From NCBI GenBank assembly GCA_949752795.1, contig OX457072.1, positions 3,286,001 to 3,350,000 on the forward strand: a stretch of 64,000 bases of DNA. The letters are read 5' to 3'. A model generated the notes under the pieces. That model was not told the DNA's origin and ran no database searches. It saw nothing but the letters and a program-made list of their open reading frames with translations. The stretch is from Hyperoodon ampullatus. Taxonomy: Eukaryota; Chordata; Mammalia; Artiodactyla; Ziphiidae. The translations under genes were made by a program, and so were the position numbers. The stretch's first letter is position 1, and the number at the start of each line of letters is the position of its first letter. Below are positions 22,528-33,888 of this stretch, piece by piece.

Positions 22528-22802
22528 TTGAGAACAGACGTGTGGTTGCCAAGAGGAAGGGGGGTTGGGGGAGGGATGCACTGAGAGTTTAGGATTAGCA
22601 GATGCAAACTATTACATAGAGAATGGATAAACAACAAGGTCCTACTGTATAGCACAGGGAACTATATTCAGTATCCTGTGATAAACAATAATGGAAAAAG
22701 ATATAGAAAAGAATGTATATATGTGTAACTGAGTTACTTTGCTGTACAGCAGAAATTAACACAACATTGTAAATCAACTATACTTCAATTAAAAAAAAAT
22801 AA
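22528..22802 (+). mobile_element. Younger L1 3' fragment nested in an older L1
   Basis: A 5'-truncated L1 tail ('ggataaacaacaaggtccta', 'cagaaattaacacaacattg', 'ctatacttcaatta', A-run) flanked by the 15-bp duplication CATAATAACCAAAAC (22513-22527 and 22803-22817). Confidence 0.92.
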
Positions 22803-23165
22803 CATAATAACCAAAACCTAGAAACACTGCAAATGTCCATCTATTAATGAATAAATAAATGAAGTGTGTATATTCATTCAAAGAAATATTACTCAGCAAT
22901 AAAAATGAAAGAACTATTAATATATACAACAACATGAATCAATCTCAGAAAGTTATGTTAAGTGAAAGAAGCCAGACTGAAAATATTATATTGTCTTATA
23001 ACATTTATATGAAATGTTTTTTAAAAGCAGAAGTATAGAGACAAAAAATGATATGTGGGTTTGGGATAGAAGGAGGGACTGACAGAAAGTGGTCACCAGG
23101 GAACATTTCGGGGTGACGAAGATGTTCTAAAACTGAATTGTGAGGAATTAAGTAACTGTATTTAA

Positions 23166-23321
23166 AAAAAAAATTTTATTGGAGTATAGTTCCTTTACAG
23201 TGTTGTGTTAGTTTCTGCTGTATAGCAAAGTGAATCAGCTATACATATACATACATCCCCTCTTTTTTGGATTTCCTTCCCATTTTGGTCACCACAGAGC
23301 ACTGAGTAGAGTTCCCTGTGC
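23166..23321 (-). mobile_element. 156-bp L1 3' fragment nested in an older L1
   Basis: Reversed L1 tail ('ttttattggagtatagttcc', 'gttagtttctgctgtatagc', 'gagtagagttccctgtgc') flanked by a perfect 18-bp target-site duplication TTAAGTAACTGTATTTAA (23148-23165 and 23322-23339). Confidence 0.92.
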
Positions 23322-23687
23322 TTAAGTAACTGTATTTAACTTACACAAAATCACGGAATTGTAGATGTAAAATGGATGGATTTTATGGTGTGTAACTCAT
23401 ACCTCAATGAACTTGTTTTTAAAAAAGGAGAGGGAAAAGGGTAATAAAATCCTATACTATTATTTTATTTCCATGAGGAAATGTATGACATCTCTCTTTT
23501 TCCAATGGCCTACACTTAACCCCAAGAAGAATAGCCTCAAAAAAAAATATTTTGTATTGTTTGTGTGTTTGAGGGGAGGGTGAGATTAAGTAATCAGTGT
23601 TACTAAAATTATTCAATAAGCGTTTACAACTTGGTACTATAATCATCCCAGAAATATATATATTAAACACCCTCTGCTCACTCTTTT

Positions 23688-24018
23688 TTTTTTTTTAAAT
23701 AAATTTATTTATTTATTTATTTTTGGCTGCTTTGGGTCTTCCTTGCTGCACGCGGTCTTTTTCTAGCTGCGGTGCACGGACTTCTCATTGCAATGGCTTC
23801 TCTTGTTGAGAAGCACGGGCTCTAGGCACGAGGGCTTCAGTAGTCATGGTGTGAAGACTCAGTAGTTGCGGTGCGCGGGCTCTAGAGCATAGGCTCAGTA
23901 GTTGTGGCGCACGGGCTTAGTTGCTCCGTGGTATGTGGGATCTTCCCGGACCAGGGCTCGAACCCGTGTCCCCTGCATTGGCAGGCGGATTCTTAACCAC
24001 TGTGTCACCAGGGAAGTC
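23688..24018 (-). mobile_element. CHR SINE, long subtype, minus strand
   Basis: The reversed tail '(ATTT)n ttggctgctttgggtcttcc' is at the left and the reversed head 'gtgtcaccagggaagtc' at the right. A short direct repeat CACTCTTTT (23679-23687 and 24019-24027) is the likely target-site duplication. Confidence 0.92.
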
Positions 24019-24029
24019 CACTCTTTTGT

Positions 24030-24200
24030 TTTTTTAACCATTTTATTATTTATTAAATATAGTTCACAGACCATACAATTCACCCACTTAAAGTGTACAA
24101 TTCAGTGGTCTTTGGTATATTCACAGAGCTATATGTTCACCACAGTCCATTTGAGAACATTTTCATTAACCACAAAAGAAGCACCTGTCTTGAAAAATAT
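24030..24200 (-). mobile_element. Old L1 3' UTR fragment, minus strand
   Basis: 'ccatacaattcacccactta', 'aagtgtacaattcagtggtc' and 'ccatttgagaacattttcat' are the reversed old L1 3' UTR. Confidence 0.85.
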
Positions 24201-24599
24201 AATTAGTTTTCACAGAAAGGCTTGTTGTTTATGTTGCCTACAGTAGATTTGTTATTTTTTGTTATTTTTAATGAATTTATAACTATTTTGAAGAGTTCTC
24301 AGTTTTAATGTTTAATATTAAACCTCTACTGATAGATGTCGTCTACATAAGCAAGAGCTTTTTGGGGTTCTCAATACTCCAACAGTGTAAAGGGTTCTCA
24401 AGACCTAAACGGTTGAGACGTGCTGGTCTGTCTACCCATTCTCTTGCTCTTCTCAAGTCCCACACATTTCTTAGCCCTCTGGCTATATTGCTTTCTTTTC
24501 TGAAGCCCTTCACAGTGAGATTACCTATAAATCCTAAATTTCAAAATCCAATTCAGTGTTTGTTTCTTATCTTATTTGACCACACTTAAGCCTCTGACG

Positions 24600-25740
24600 T
24601 GGTTGTCCTCTCCCTTCTGAAAAATCTTCCTCGCTTTGATGTTTGCGACACTAACCCTCTCACTATCTCTTCCCACCTTCCGGCTCTTCCCCGCCCCTTG
24701 CTTGCTCCTTGCCCTTACTCACTGGCTATTCTCAGGGTTCCAACTTAGGTTCTCTCTCTCACTCTCTAAATGCTCTCCCTGGGGTGTCTCATTCACATCC
24801 TTGACTTCAGTCACCGGCAATAATACATCGACAGTTTCCAAATCTGCATTGCTTCCCTGGGTTTGATGGCCCCCTTTCAAATGCATATTAGTGTCCCACG
24901 AGCATCTCCAAGTGAACATTCCAACTGAAACTCATCAACTTCCCTTTCCCAAACTAACTTTTGACTTGGGTTAATAATATGATTATCCATTCATTTGGAA
25001 ACAATAAAAAAGGAAACTCAAAACAATAATTTTAAAAAACCTGTGAAGTTATCTTTGAGCCCTTCTCTTCCTAACCTCCCCCCGCCTTAGGCAGGAGCTC
25101 CTCAAATCCAATCCCAGCCCCCAAACGGCCCTCATATCCATTCCTTGCCTTTCCTCCCCTTATTCCGGCTCACATCACCCTTTTCCTCAACTACTGCCAC
25201 TGTCCTATTGGTCAGCCAGCCTCATCTTTCAGAGTTATCCTTCAAACGCGCACGTGTGTCCATTGTCGCTTTGGGTTTTCAAAGTTCTTCCATGCTTCCT
25301 CCTCACCTGCAGAATGAGCTCGTGATTCTTCAGCAGGCTCTGGCACACGGCGTCCTTCGTTATTTGGCTCTAGTGACCTTTCCAGCGGTGTCTCCTGCCA
25401 CCCCCCACGCACGCCCTATTTCTGGGTGATGCTTTGCGCTGCCACGGGGCCTCGGCTCGCGGGTGCCCTCAGTCAGGAGTGGCCACATCCTCTCTGTCCG
25501 CAGAACTCAGCCTGGGGGTCTCCTGGTTTCTCCAGGTCTCTTCCTAAAGGTCACGTGCTCTCCGAGACCGTCCCTCTCCCTCAGCCCAAGGCACACTTGC
25601 TTACTTTATCTTGAGCATTCAGAAGTGCATTTGAATCAGCCCTTTACATGTCACGCTGTGTTGTGGATGATTGTCTAGTCTCTGTGTCCCCAGCACCCCG
25701 GGAGAGTGGGGCTGCATCTCCTCTACACCCAGCAGCCATC
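24600..25740 (+). mobile_element. L2 LINE relics
   Basis: Diverged but collinear L2 sense phrases: 'gctctccctggggtgtctca', 'cagtttccaaatctgcattg', 'cgagcatctccaagtgaaca', 'actgaaactcatcaacttcc', later 'ctcaactactgccactgtcc' and 'gcttactttatcttgagcat'. It is probably several pieces of one old copy. Confidence 0.6.
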
Positions 25741-27087
25741 CAAGCTCACTAAGTAGCTGGGGGTTATTTGGGTGGGAAGGCATGTCAGAACAGTGCTCTC
25801 TTGCTTTCTCAGTGAACCAACATCAGAGAAACTCATTTCTCTTCATAGTTCAAACAAGATGTGAATATTGAATCATTTCGCCCTGGAGAAAATAAGCACA
25901 AAATAAATAACTCTGGTGCTACAGAAGAAATGAAGTTTCCTTCTCCCTGTAGTTTTTGTTTGCTCTTCCCAGAGCTTAGCAGCATGGAGAAGGATGTGGA
26001 GAGAAAAAGGGATGCAGGGATGAAAGAACTCAGGGGAAAGATAAGGAAAACCAGGTGACTTATGGGGGGGGGGAGGAGAGGTCCTGAAAGGGGGATGAGG
26101 GAGATAGAAAAAGAAAAAGAGAAAGCGTTGTGGGAAAGAATGTACAGAAACAGTACGAAAGAATAGTCAATTTGCTGCCAATAAGGGGCTACAGGGAAAA
26201 AGAAATACAGGAATGAGAGGAAACTCTGACAGGATGCAGCTTCACAATTCTTTTCAGAGCTGGAGCTCACGCGGCCGCTTGATATTGTCTCTAAGTGTGT
26301 GTCCACCCGGACCCCGCACCCACACAGGCTTTCTCTGAAAAGCACTGCAGGGTCAAAAGGCCAGAACTCCACGTTGGAGCTGGGAACTGTCTTTTCGGGA
26401 GATGTGGACCGCCATAAGGACAAAACCAGCTGACGCTCCAGTCCTTTGATGAAATAGTTCCAAAAATTGTGTTTGGTTTAACATTAATGAGATGCCTATA
26501 GAACCCCAATTATTATATTCAATTTCTTCCTTCTGGTGTGTTTAAATAGCATTTTATTAAGATTCTATACCAAATTTAATACTGTTTGATGTCACAAATC
26601 AGAAATAACTCCTGTTCCAAAACGTACAGGAGATCAGGGCTACAGCCGGTGATTGCTTCGCCTGAAGGCCAACAGAGCTATAAATTTAATCACAATTTTA
26701 AAGTTGTAGCAGAGCGTAAGGGTTGAGCTTATAAATCCTTCATTTTTTTTTTTTTAATGAAGGCTTCCTCTGGAACTGGAACTTTTATTTGTTTAATAAG
26801 AAGCTACATGTTTGAATGGAATAGATCCAACAGTTGAGAAAAGTGTTATGTGATAATGTTTTAAAAGTAAAATGTTCTTTCTATTGAACCCAGTAGTAAT
26901 ACTTGCCTGGTTTTGAAAGACAACACCACATCTAATCATTTTAAAGTCAGCAGAATAGATGAGAAAGCAAATGTTTTGCAAAGATATGATTACAATAACT
27001 TTCATTTTCAAAGTATTCTCCACCTATCCTTCAGGCCTGCAGAGAAACCTGCGTGTGTACAGCCTCATGTCAGAATTATTCATCTTC
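25741..27087. other. Unique sequence
   Basis: Holds a G-run (9 Gs at about 26065), a purine-rich stretch (26040-26140), and a small T-loop hairpin (CCTTCATT at 26737, AATGAAGG at 26756). A 196-codon open frame on the minus strand (25833-26423) has no recognised domain. Confidence 0.45.
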
Positions 27088-27572
27088 ATTTTTCTTTAAA
27101 AAATTTTTGTTAAAGTATAGTTGATTTACAATGTTGTGTTAATTTCTGCCGTGCAGCAAAATTATTCAGTTATAATCTATATATTCTTTTTCATATTCTT
27201 TTCCATTATAGTTTATCACAAGATATTGACTATAGTTCCCTGTGCTACACAGTAGGACCTTGTTGTTTATCCATCCTACATATAATAATTTGCATCTGCT
27301 AATTCCAAACTCCCAATCCATCCCTCCCCACCCGCCCTTGGCAACCACAAGTCTGTTCTCTATGTCTGTGAGTCTGTTTCTGTTTCGTAGATAAGTTCAT
27401 TGTGTCATACTTTAGATTCCACATATAAGTGCTGTCATGTAATATTTGTCTTTCTCTGTCTGACTTACTTCACTTAGCATGATAACCTCTAGGTCCAGCC
27501 ATGTTGCTGCAAATGGCATTATTTCATTCTTTTTTCTGGCTGAGTAGTATTCCATTGTTCATATCATGTGTT
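27088..27572 (-). mobile_element. L1 3' end, minus strand
   Basis: 'gttaaagtatagttgattta', 'caatgttgtgttaatttctg', 'tccctgtgctacacagtagg', 'ccttgttgtttatcc', 'cttacttcacttagcatgat' and 'ctgagtagtattccattg' give the full reversed order of a modern L1 3' UTR into ORF2. Confidence 0.95.
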
Positions 27573-27839
27573 TTTTTGAGTCCTCTTCAAACATCAAACT
27601 ATTAACTGAGTATTTAGAAACGAGTAGTGTCACAAGTTCGATCACTCAAATAAGGTTTCACCAGTTCAGCCCAAAGATTGTCCATCAGAGGGAAGATGGA
27701 TTTGTGAGCAGGAAGCAGAGGCAGGAACATGACACTCTATCAAATTTCATGTTTAGTTAACATTCTTCCTGAACTGCCACCTGCTTTCTTTAATGCTCTG
27801 TCAGATCTCTCAAACCTCCTACCGTGGGCTTGTAGAGTG
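27573..27839. other. Unique sequence, no recognised feature
   Basis: Short spacer between an L1 and a MIR. Nothing identified. Confidence 0.5.
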
Positions 27840-28015
27840 TTTGAGCCTGAGGGGAGTGGAGCGATCTTCCGGGCCAGCTCCTCGTCTAATGCTTCATTGA
27901 AGGCCAAGGGGCAGCAACTGGCCACGGTCACTCAGCTGGTCTGGAGAAAGGCCGGGATCGGAACTTGGGTTTCCCGACTCCGGCACACCCTCTGCCACAT
28001 CACCTCACCTGCTTC
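27840..28015 (-). mobile_element. MIR SINE, minus strand
   Basis: 'actggccacggtcactcagc', 'gccgggatcggaacttgggt' and 'ttcccgactccggcacaccc' match the reversed MIR tRNA-related half. The left part is worn. Confidence 0.75.
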
Positions 28016-29365
28016 TCTGCTCCCTGAAAAGACTGTCCTTTGGGCATTTCCCAAAGTCCAGGACATATTTTCAGATCCGTGAGCGAAGCCAGGTTAAGGG
28101 AACTGGTGTTGGCTCCCCAAGTCGGAAGAGGTTAGTCAGCCATCTTTCGTATATGTTTGCAAATGATGAGAGAGAGAGGAAGACGGCAGGTGGGCCTCAT
28201 GCAGGATAGTCTGACACACAGCGCACTAGAGGCTTGGCTAAGCAGAGGCTGGCCTCCCGCGGCCTGGGTGCCTCCTCCAGCCGTGTCTGGGCCTGTCTGG
28301 CCCCTGTCGTGGGGTTTCTGGGACGGTTAAGGGAGCTGATGCACTGACACCGAGGCCTGCCACAGTTAGCTGTTACAGAAAGTGCTAGATGGAGCTGCTT
28401 TTGATTCTGAGGCACCCATAACAATTTGATGGCACCTGAAGGTGCCCCGGACAGTCCCTCCCCTGCAGGGACCTGCGGTCTTTCCAACAGCCCTTCCCCC
28501 AGCAGGGTTCTATGAAGCTGCACACACAGCAGATCCCAGCTGGGTCCCTCACGTGCTACTAAGCTGCAGTTTTCAGTGTGACCCTGAGGGATCCATTTGG
28601 GAATAAAAGCCGTGATCCTGTAGGGCAATAAACAAGCCGGCTGCTCCGGCCCACAGACTCTCTCCAGGGTAAGACACCACCACTCTGTAGAAGCGAGAGG
28701 TACCTCATTCCAAACCTACTCCACACCTGCGTTTGTTGAACCTATGAAGGAGAATCCAACCGTCATATCATTTTGAGACAGAAGGACCCCAAGGTCAAGA
28801 AGAATAACTACCTAAATCATCCAAAGATCTTCCCTTTCTCTCCATCGCCTGAGACAACATTGCAGGTTTACTAGACATTTTGTCTGTTAACATTCTTCAT
28901 TTGAAACAGACCCTGGGTGTGTGCCTTAGAGACCCCGTCAATCAACAAAGCTATACATAGAACACTGTGATTTGCTTTGCAGTCCAGAGATCCCCACAGA
29001 TAACAGACGTGGAGATCTTGCCCGAGAAAGGAAGCACGGTGCTTCCTTATTTTTCCAGCACCCTCGGCTTACAAGTTAGTCCACATCCTCCACACAGTTG
29101 ACTATCCAAATAAATATTGACAAACCATACTGATTTTGACCAGAGCTTAGCTTTGTATAATTACAGGAGAGCTCTTTTCTTTGCCATATCAGTATTACAG
29201 GTATTTATTGTTTCAGTCTTCATTTTAGAGGTAATTTAGGAATGGAATATTTCAGAGTCATCACATACTTCAATAAATAGTGAAGTAATAAAAGGAAAAC
29301 ATCATTTATGGACACTTTGAAAAATTATACGTGCAATTGAGGATTCACCTGTTTGAGAGACCCTT
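28016..29365. other. Unique sequence
   Basis: No named element. Around 28580-28640 two AATAAA-type strings (ggaataaaagcc, gcaataaacaagcc) in GC-rich context vaguely recall an LTR end, but no paired LTR, primer-binding site or TG...CA boundary was found. Confidence 0.4.
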
Positions 29366-29381
29366 AAAAACAGACACGTTT

Positions 29382-29585
29382 GGGCTTCCCTGGTGGCGCA
29401 GTGGTTGAGAGTCCGCCTGCTGATGAAGGGGACACGGGTTCGTGCCCCGGTCCGGGAAGATCCCACATGCCGCGGAGCGACTGGGTCCGTGAGCCATGGC
29501 CGCTGAGCCTGCGCATCCGGAGCCTGTGCTCCGCAGCGGGAGAGGCCACAGCGGTGAGAGGCCCGCGTACCGAAAAAAAAAACAA
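29382..29585 (+). mobile_element. CHR SINE, short subtype
   Basis: Starts at 'gggcttccctggtggcgc' and ends 'gaggcccgcgtaccg' with an A-rich tail. Target-site duplication AAAAACAGACACGTT / AAAAACAGACACATT (29366-29380 and 29588-29602), one mismatch. Low divergence implies a fairly recent insertion. Confidence 0.95.
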
Positions 29586-29602
29586 CAAAAAACAGACACA
29601 TT

Positions 29603-30344
29603 CATGTCATGCTAATGGCTTTCTCCTGTTTCCTTAATGATGTTATAATGACCCGTGGAAACACAGAAGCTGTTTCCCTCCTGGTCTGTGTTTCCTCACC
29701 GTGACACACAGCACTTCTCCAGTTTTCCCGACAGTTTTCTGACCTGAAGTCAACGTTGTTTTCACTTCTCCTTAGGCCGTGGGAAGCAGTACCTCATACA
29801 CCCCAGGCTGCCTCCTTTTTGGAGACTGAAAACCACAAAGAGGGAGGGACACGGAGCTGTGGGTTAGTCAAGAGCTCAGTGTGCCTGCCCTTTCACGAGG
29901 ACCTCTGGACCCTTCTCTGCTGCCCACCAGGACTGGCTTTCGGGCTCACTGGGCTGTCTCTCCCCGACCCTCGGGGAAGGATCTGGAAGGAGAAAGCCAG
30001 GTTGACCCTGCAGTTCTGGCTCATCCTCAGGGCCTTTGGTCACATGAGCCGTTTTGCCCAGGGATGCTCGGGGCTTAGTCCTGGAAGGGAGACCGCAGAG
30101 CATCCTCTGGCTCTTTGCACAGAATTGTCGAGAACGTGGCATCAGGGAGCCCAGACCTCCAGGTATCTCTGCCACAAACGCTGTTCTTCCTGCAGCCCCG
30201 GCCGTGGCCTGGAAACGCCCAGTCCTGCGTGGCAGGTCCTGCTTCCCGGACCCTTAGGAGAGAGGCCAGCTGCCAGTCGACTGTTTTTATATATGGGCCA
30301 ACGTATTAGGGGAAACAAAGATTTCCGGAGCACAGTGTGCCTTA
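29603..30344. other. Unique sequence
   Basis: GC-moderate DNA. A 222-codon open frame (29756-30424, +) runs through it and into the small L1 remnant at 30356. No domain is recognised and the frame is probably chance. Confidence 0.45.
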
Positions 30345-30355
30345 GTAAGTTAATT

Positions 30356-30428
30356 ATATTTTTTATTATTATTGTTTCTTGTTTTATATTTTTATTTTCT
30401 AAAATTTTATTGGCGTATAGTTGATTTG
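30356..30428 (-). mobile_element. Ultra-short L1 insertion (about 30 bp of L1 plus tail)
   Basis: The reversed L1 terminus 'aaattttattggcgtatagt' plus 'tgattt' is preceded by a T-rich tail, and the whole 73-bp block sits between perfect 11-bp repeats GTAAGTTAATT (30345-30355 and 30429-30439). It is a retroposition with nearly all of the L1 body missing. Confidence 0.8.
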
Positions 30429-30439
30429 GTAAGTTAATT

Positions 30440-31759
30440 TATTCTCCGTCTCATCATCTCCTGAAGCTTTTGTGCCTCTGAATAATGCCTGAGGTTTCAT
30501 CGCTAAGAACGCCTCCCTGGGTTCCCAGGGTCCCTAGGGCAGGGCGGGGGTCTCCATCCGCCAGCACCGTCCCTCCCCGTCACTGTGGACTTGGCCCTCA
30601 TCCCTCAGGACTTACAGATGGAAATGGGTCTTCTTCACCACTCTCCACCCTGAATGAACGGGCGGCAGGAGCTGGACACCCCCTGGGTCCTCCCCTGCAC
30701 TTGGGGCTAGGAGCCCTGGGTACCTGTGTCCGCGGCACTCGGATGCCACACAGGTGCCCTGCAGCCGCTGAGCTCCGGTGCCTCGCAGAGCAGCTGCTGC
30801 CCCTGCCCCGAGGCAATGGTCACTGCTCACTCAGTGGCCCGAGGCTTTAACCTGAGAGTCACTCTCAACCCCACTCCCCAACCCCGGAATAGAAGCCTCC
30901 ACTTGCGTAGTTGCTACCTTTAACCAGTTACCTAAGGTCTGCCATCTTGGTATCGTTCAAATTCACCGTGTTCTTTATTTGTAGCGACGCTATTCTGATT
31001 TCAGTAACAGTAATATGCTACCTGAATTAATACAACCTCGTCCAGGTAGGGGTCATTGTCTTCCATGCTGCCACCTCCATCACTGTCCCCACTGGGATTC
31101 ATCTCTTGCCTGTGGGTCGGGGACCCCAATGCCCGTTGGAAGGAACCCAGCAGCCTTAGTTTGGTTTCACAGGCGGCAGCTGTTTCAGCCTGTCCGTCAC
31201 TGCCTCCTCCTACCTCTGGTCACAGTGTCTGACTTTCCTTGGGGAACCCTCCCGCCCCCGTCCCTCCCTGTGCTTTGATGCCCCGCCGTGCCTCTCCACC
31301 TCCTCCGGGTAATCCAGCTCCAGGGCTGGCAGGCAGAGGGAATGTGGTCCCGCTGGCACCGTGACTGATGCAGGCTTGGCCGTTTGTTTCCATCAGCCCG
31401 GTGAAAATTGTCTTTGGAACTATTGTTCAGGAAGAGCTCCTTCTGCTGGGTGTGCACCCTGGGGGATCTGAGCCTGGAGCTGCTGGTGGCCACCCGGACA
31501 TGGACCCTGGACCTGCCGAGAGAGACGGGCCAACAGAGCAGAGCCTGGGTCACACACACACCTCTGTCACGTCAGCCACTGAGACTCAGGTTTGCCTGAG
31601 CCATGTCACCCCCAGTCTGTTCAGTTACACAGGCCTTTTTTTTGTTCAAATCCATCTGAGCTGATATCTTTCTTTTTAACGAAAGGGACTTGACTCCCAC
31701 AGATAGCCATATGAGACCCTGGTGATCTTTTGAAGATTCCATAAGGAATCTCTTACGTC
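30440..31759. other. GC-moderate unique sequence
   Basis: No named repeat. Several C-rich stretches and open frames up to 121 codons on both strands, with no recognised protein. Confidence 0.45.
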
Positions 31760-32040
31760 CAGACTTTTGCACAAGGTACCTCCTTTTCTGGAATTTCCCT
31801 TCCTTTTCTTTGCTTGAATAATTCCTATTCATTCTCCAAGAATCAGCCAAGACTTCACCACTCCCGAGAATCCTCTCCTGACCCACCCAGGCTCCCTCAT
31901 CACGACCCTCTCCAGCACTCACTGTAATACCCCCCAATTGCCTGTATACTTTTGGGGACTCCCTCTAGACTACAAGCTCCTTCGGCTGAGATCATGTCTT
32001 CTCATTGTTGTATCTCCAGAATCATATATATTTACTCATA
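31760..32040 (+). mobile_element. L2 LINE 3' end
   Basis: Sense L2 terminal order: 'ccttttctggaatttccctt', 'ccaagaatcagccaagactt', 'ccactcccgagaatcctctc', 'ctagactacaagctccttcg' and 'cattgttgtatctccagaat'. Confidence 0.7.
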
Positions 32041-32079
32041 TGTATGAAAGAAAAATGAAAGGTTCAAAGGGAGATCAAG

Positions 32080-32330
32080 AGAAATTATCTTGGTTTAATT
32101 TAAAACAGGATCATGTATTTCAGAAAGATCATTGCCTTGGGCTAAACCATAGAGAATGACCTGGAGGAGGGCAAGCTTGGAAACATGGAGAACAGTTGTG
32201 ATCATTAGGCAAGAAATGATGGCATTATGAATCACAAAGGTGGGCGTGAGGATGGAGAGGATGTGACAGATTCAGGATATTCAAGAGACACGATGGCCCA
32301 AGATTGAGGGAAGGTGCTGAATTCATTTAT
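32080..32330 (-). mobile_element. L2 LINE body fragment, minus strand
   Basis: Reversed L2 phrases: 'tttcagaaagatcattgcct', 'tggaggagggcaagcttgga', 'ggcaagaaatgatgg' and 'ggatggagaggatgtgacag'. It lies just downstream of an L2 3' end on the other strand, so these are two separate relics or an old rearrangement. Confidence 0.6.
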
Positions 32331-33744
32331 TAGCTCTCATGCTTTTTTGCGTGCTTTAGTTCTGTTTTTGAAAGATTAAACTGTAGGGGTCGAGCATGCT
32401 GTTGGACGCAAAGGTCCAGGGCTCAGGAAGGAGTGTGGGGTGTGTCTGGGGGTCCTCGGCACCCATGGGCGAAGAAGAGATAGAACAGGGAGGCCGTGTA
32501 CAGTGGGAAGAGAAGAAGCCTGGGACAGACGGCCAGGAGGCACCAACAGGCAGAGAAAGAGGACTCTGACAAACAATCCACTAATTTTATTTTTATCCAA
32601 CAATTCATGTTGGAAATTTAACTTTTTCTCTAGAAGTCTTCTTATCTATTTCTCCTGATTCTGGTGAACTCAGATACAGAATACTTATAAGAACTTTTAT
32701 CTCAACACTTTCTTTTTCAAATAATATATATAAATATCTAGATAAATGTTGCTAAACCTTTTGAAAACTGACTCTACTTTCTCATAATATCATTCGTTAT
32801 CGATAGTTACTATGACCATTTTAGGCCAAACTGGGGGGTTGAGGTCATATATCCATTGAGCTTTAAAAATATCTATAACCAGACTGTTGTTTAAGGCAAT
32901 GGAAAACTGAAAATACCATCCTAGAACTGTTTTTGAGGACAAATTTAAAAAAAAATTAACCTAGTTAATGGCATATTTACAAAGAGGTGGAAGAATCTGG
33001 AAGCGTCTATATCTCCATTTCCTCTTGATTTTTTTTTTCATACTTGACATTCCTTTTATTCCCGCAGAGCAGGCTCACATCTGCTGTGTGTTTTGCCTCC
33101 ATTGATATGGATGCTCCAAAGTCAACAGGTGTTTTCTGATGTCAGAAGCCTCTCTTGTTTCCTTTGGATGCATTCCAAAGCTGGATAATGACATGTGTGG
33201 CTGAAATGGCTTATCTCTTTCATAGGACCAACTGGCTAGAAGATGCCTGAGGCCCTGTTGCCAGGGAATTCTCCAACAGTTTATCCACATGATTCTTCAA
33301 ACTTCCAGGTCTGAGTTCCAGGTAGCGTGTGTTGTGTGATGGGCACCGTGGCAGCGTCCACATGGAAACCGACAGAAACATTTTGATTCGAAACTTTGGT
33401 CTCTAGCAATATTTAGGAATTGTTTTAAAAAGGAAATAGATATAACACATGGTAACCCTCTTCCTTGATTTCTTACAAAACTTTTGGTCTGGAGGTCCAC
33501 TGAGAATTTGAACTCTGAATATATATTGCTGTGTTTAAGCACATAGTACTAAGCGTGATATTTAGAGAGTTCATATTAGAAAGAGCTGTCTTGTATGACA
33601 GCCAATTTAGTTATTTCTACCATGAGCCAGTCACATTGAAAGAAAAATTCCTAGATCCATCAGAAAGATAATTAAGATACTTAACTATATTAAGACCTTC
33701 ATGTTCACTGAAATATTTCATGTGCTTCGTTTCCTGTTGATTTA
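32331..33744. other. Unique sequence, no recognised feature
   Basis: AT-rich in 32580-32960. No repeat or coding evidence. Confidence 0.5.
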
Positions 33745-33757
33745 AAGGACATATTTT

Positions 33758-33876
33758 GGGACCTCCCTGGTGGTCCAGTGGTTAAGACTCCGTGCTTCTA
33801 CTGCAGAGGGCATGGGTTCGATCCCTGGTCAGGGAGCTAAGATCCCACATGCCGTGGCATTGCAACCAAGAAAAAG
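33758..33876 (+). mobile_element. CHR-1-like older SINE
   Basis: 'gggacctccctggtggtcca', 'actccgtgcttctactgcag', B-box 'gggttcgatccctgg' and 'gagctaagatcccacatgcc', then a short AAAAAG tail. Near-repeats AAAGGACATATTTT (left) and AAAGACATATTT (33877-33888) are the likely target-site duplication. Confidence 0.9.
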
Positions 33877-33888
33877 AAAGACATATTT

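Larger units (their letters stand above)
22255..23430 (+). mobile_element. Third L1 3' end, interrupted twice
   Basis: The pieces 22255-22527, 22803-23165 and 23322-23430 read as one old L1 3' end (gatgtggagaaactggaacc, 'attcataataaccaaaac', 'gtgaaagaagccagactgaa', 'aaaatggatggattttatgg', 'cctcaatgaacttg'). Two younger L1 fragments split it, each flanked by its own target-site duplication. Confidence 0.85.

Noticed and set aside
25833..26423. 196-codon minus-strand open frame
   Set aside because: No domain, F/S/L-rich because of a purine-rich plus strand, and no exon signals.
28560..28660. Possible LTR end with two AATAAA-like signals
   Set aside because: No partner LTR, no TG...CA ends, no primer-binding site and no internal retroviral sequence could be found.
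29302..29601. Open frames with strings like PWLTGPAAPRHV and LNHCATREA here and in other SINEs (488, 3090, 42547, 56101)
   Set aside because: They recur in every CHR SINE copy and are translations of the SINE itself, not of a gene.
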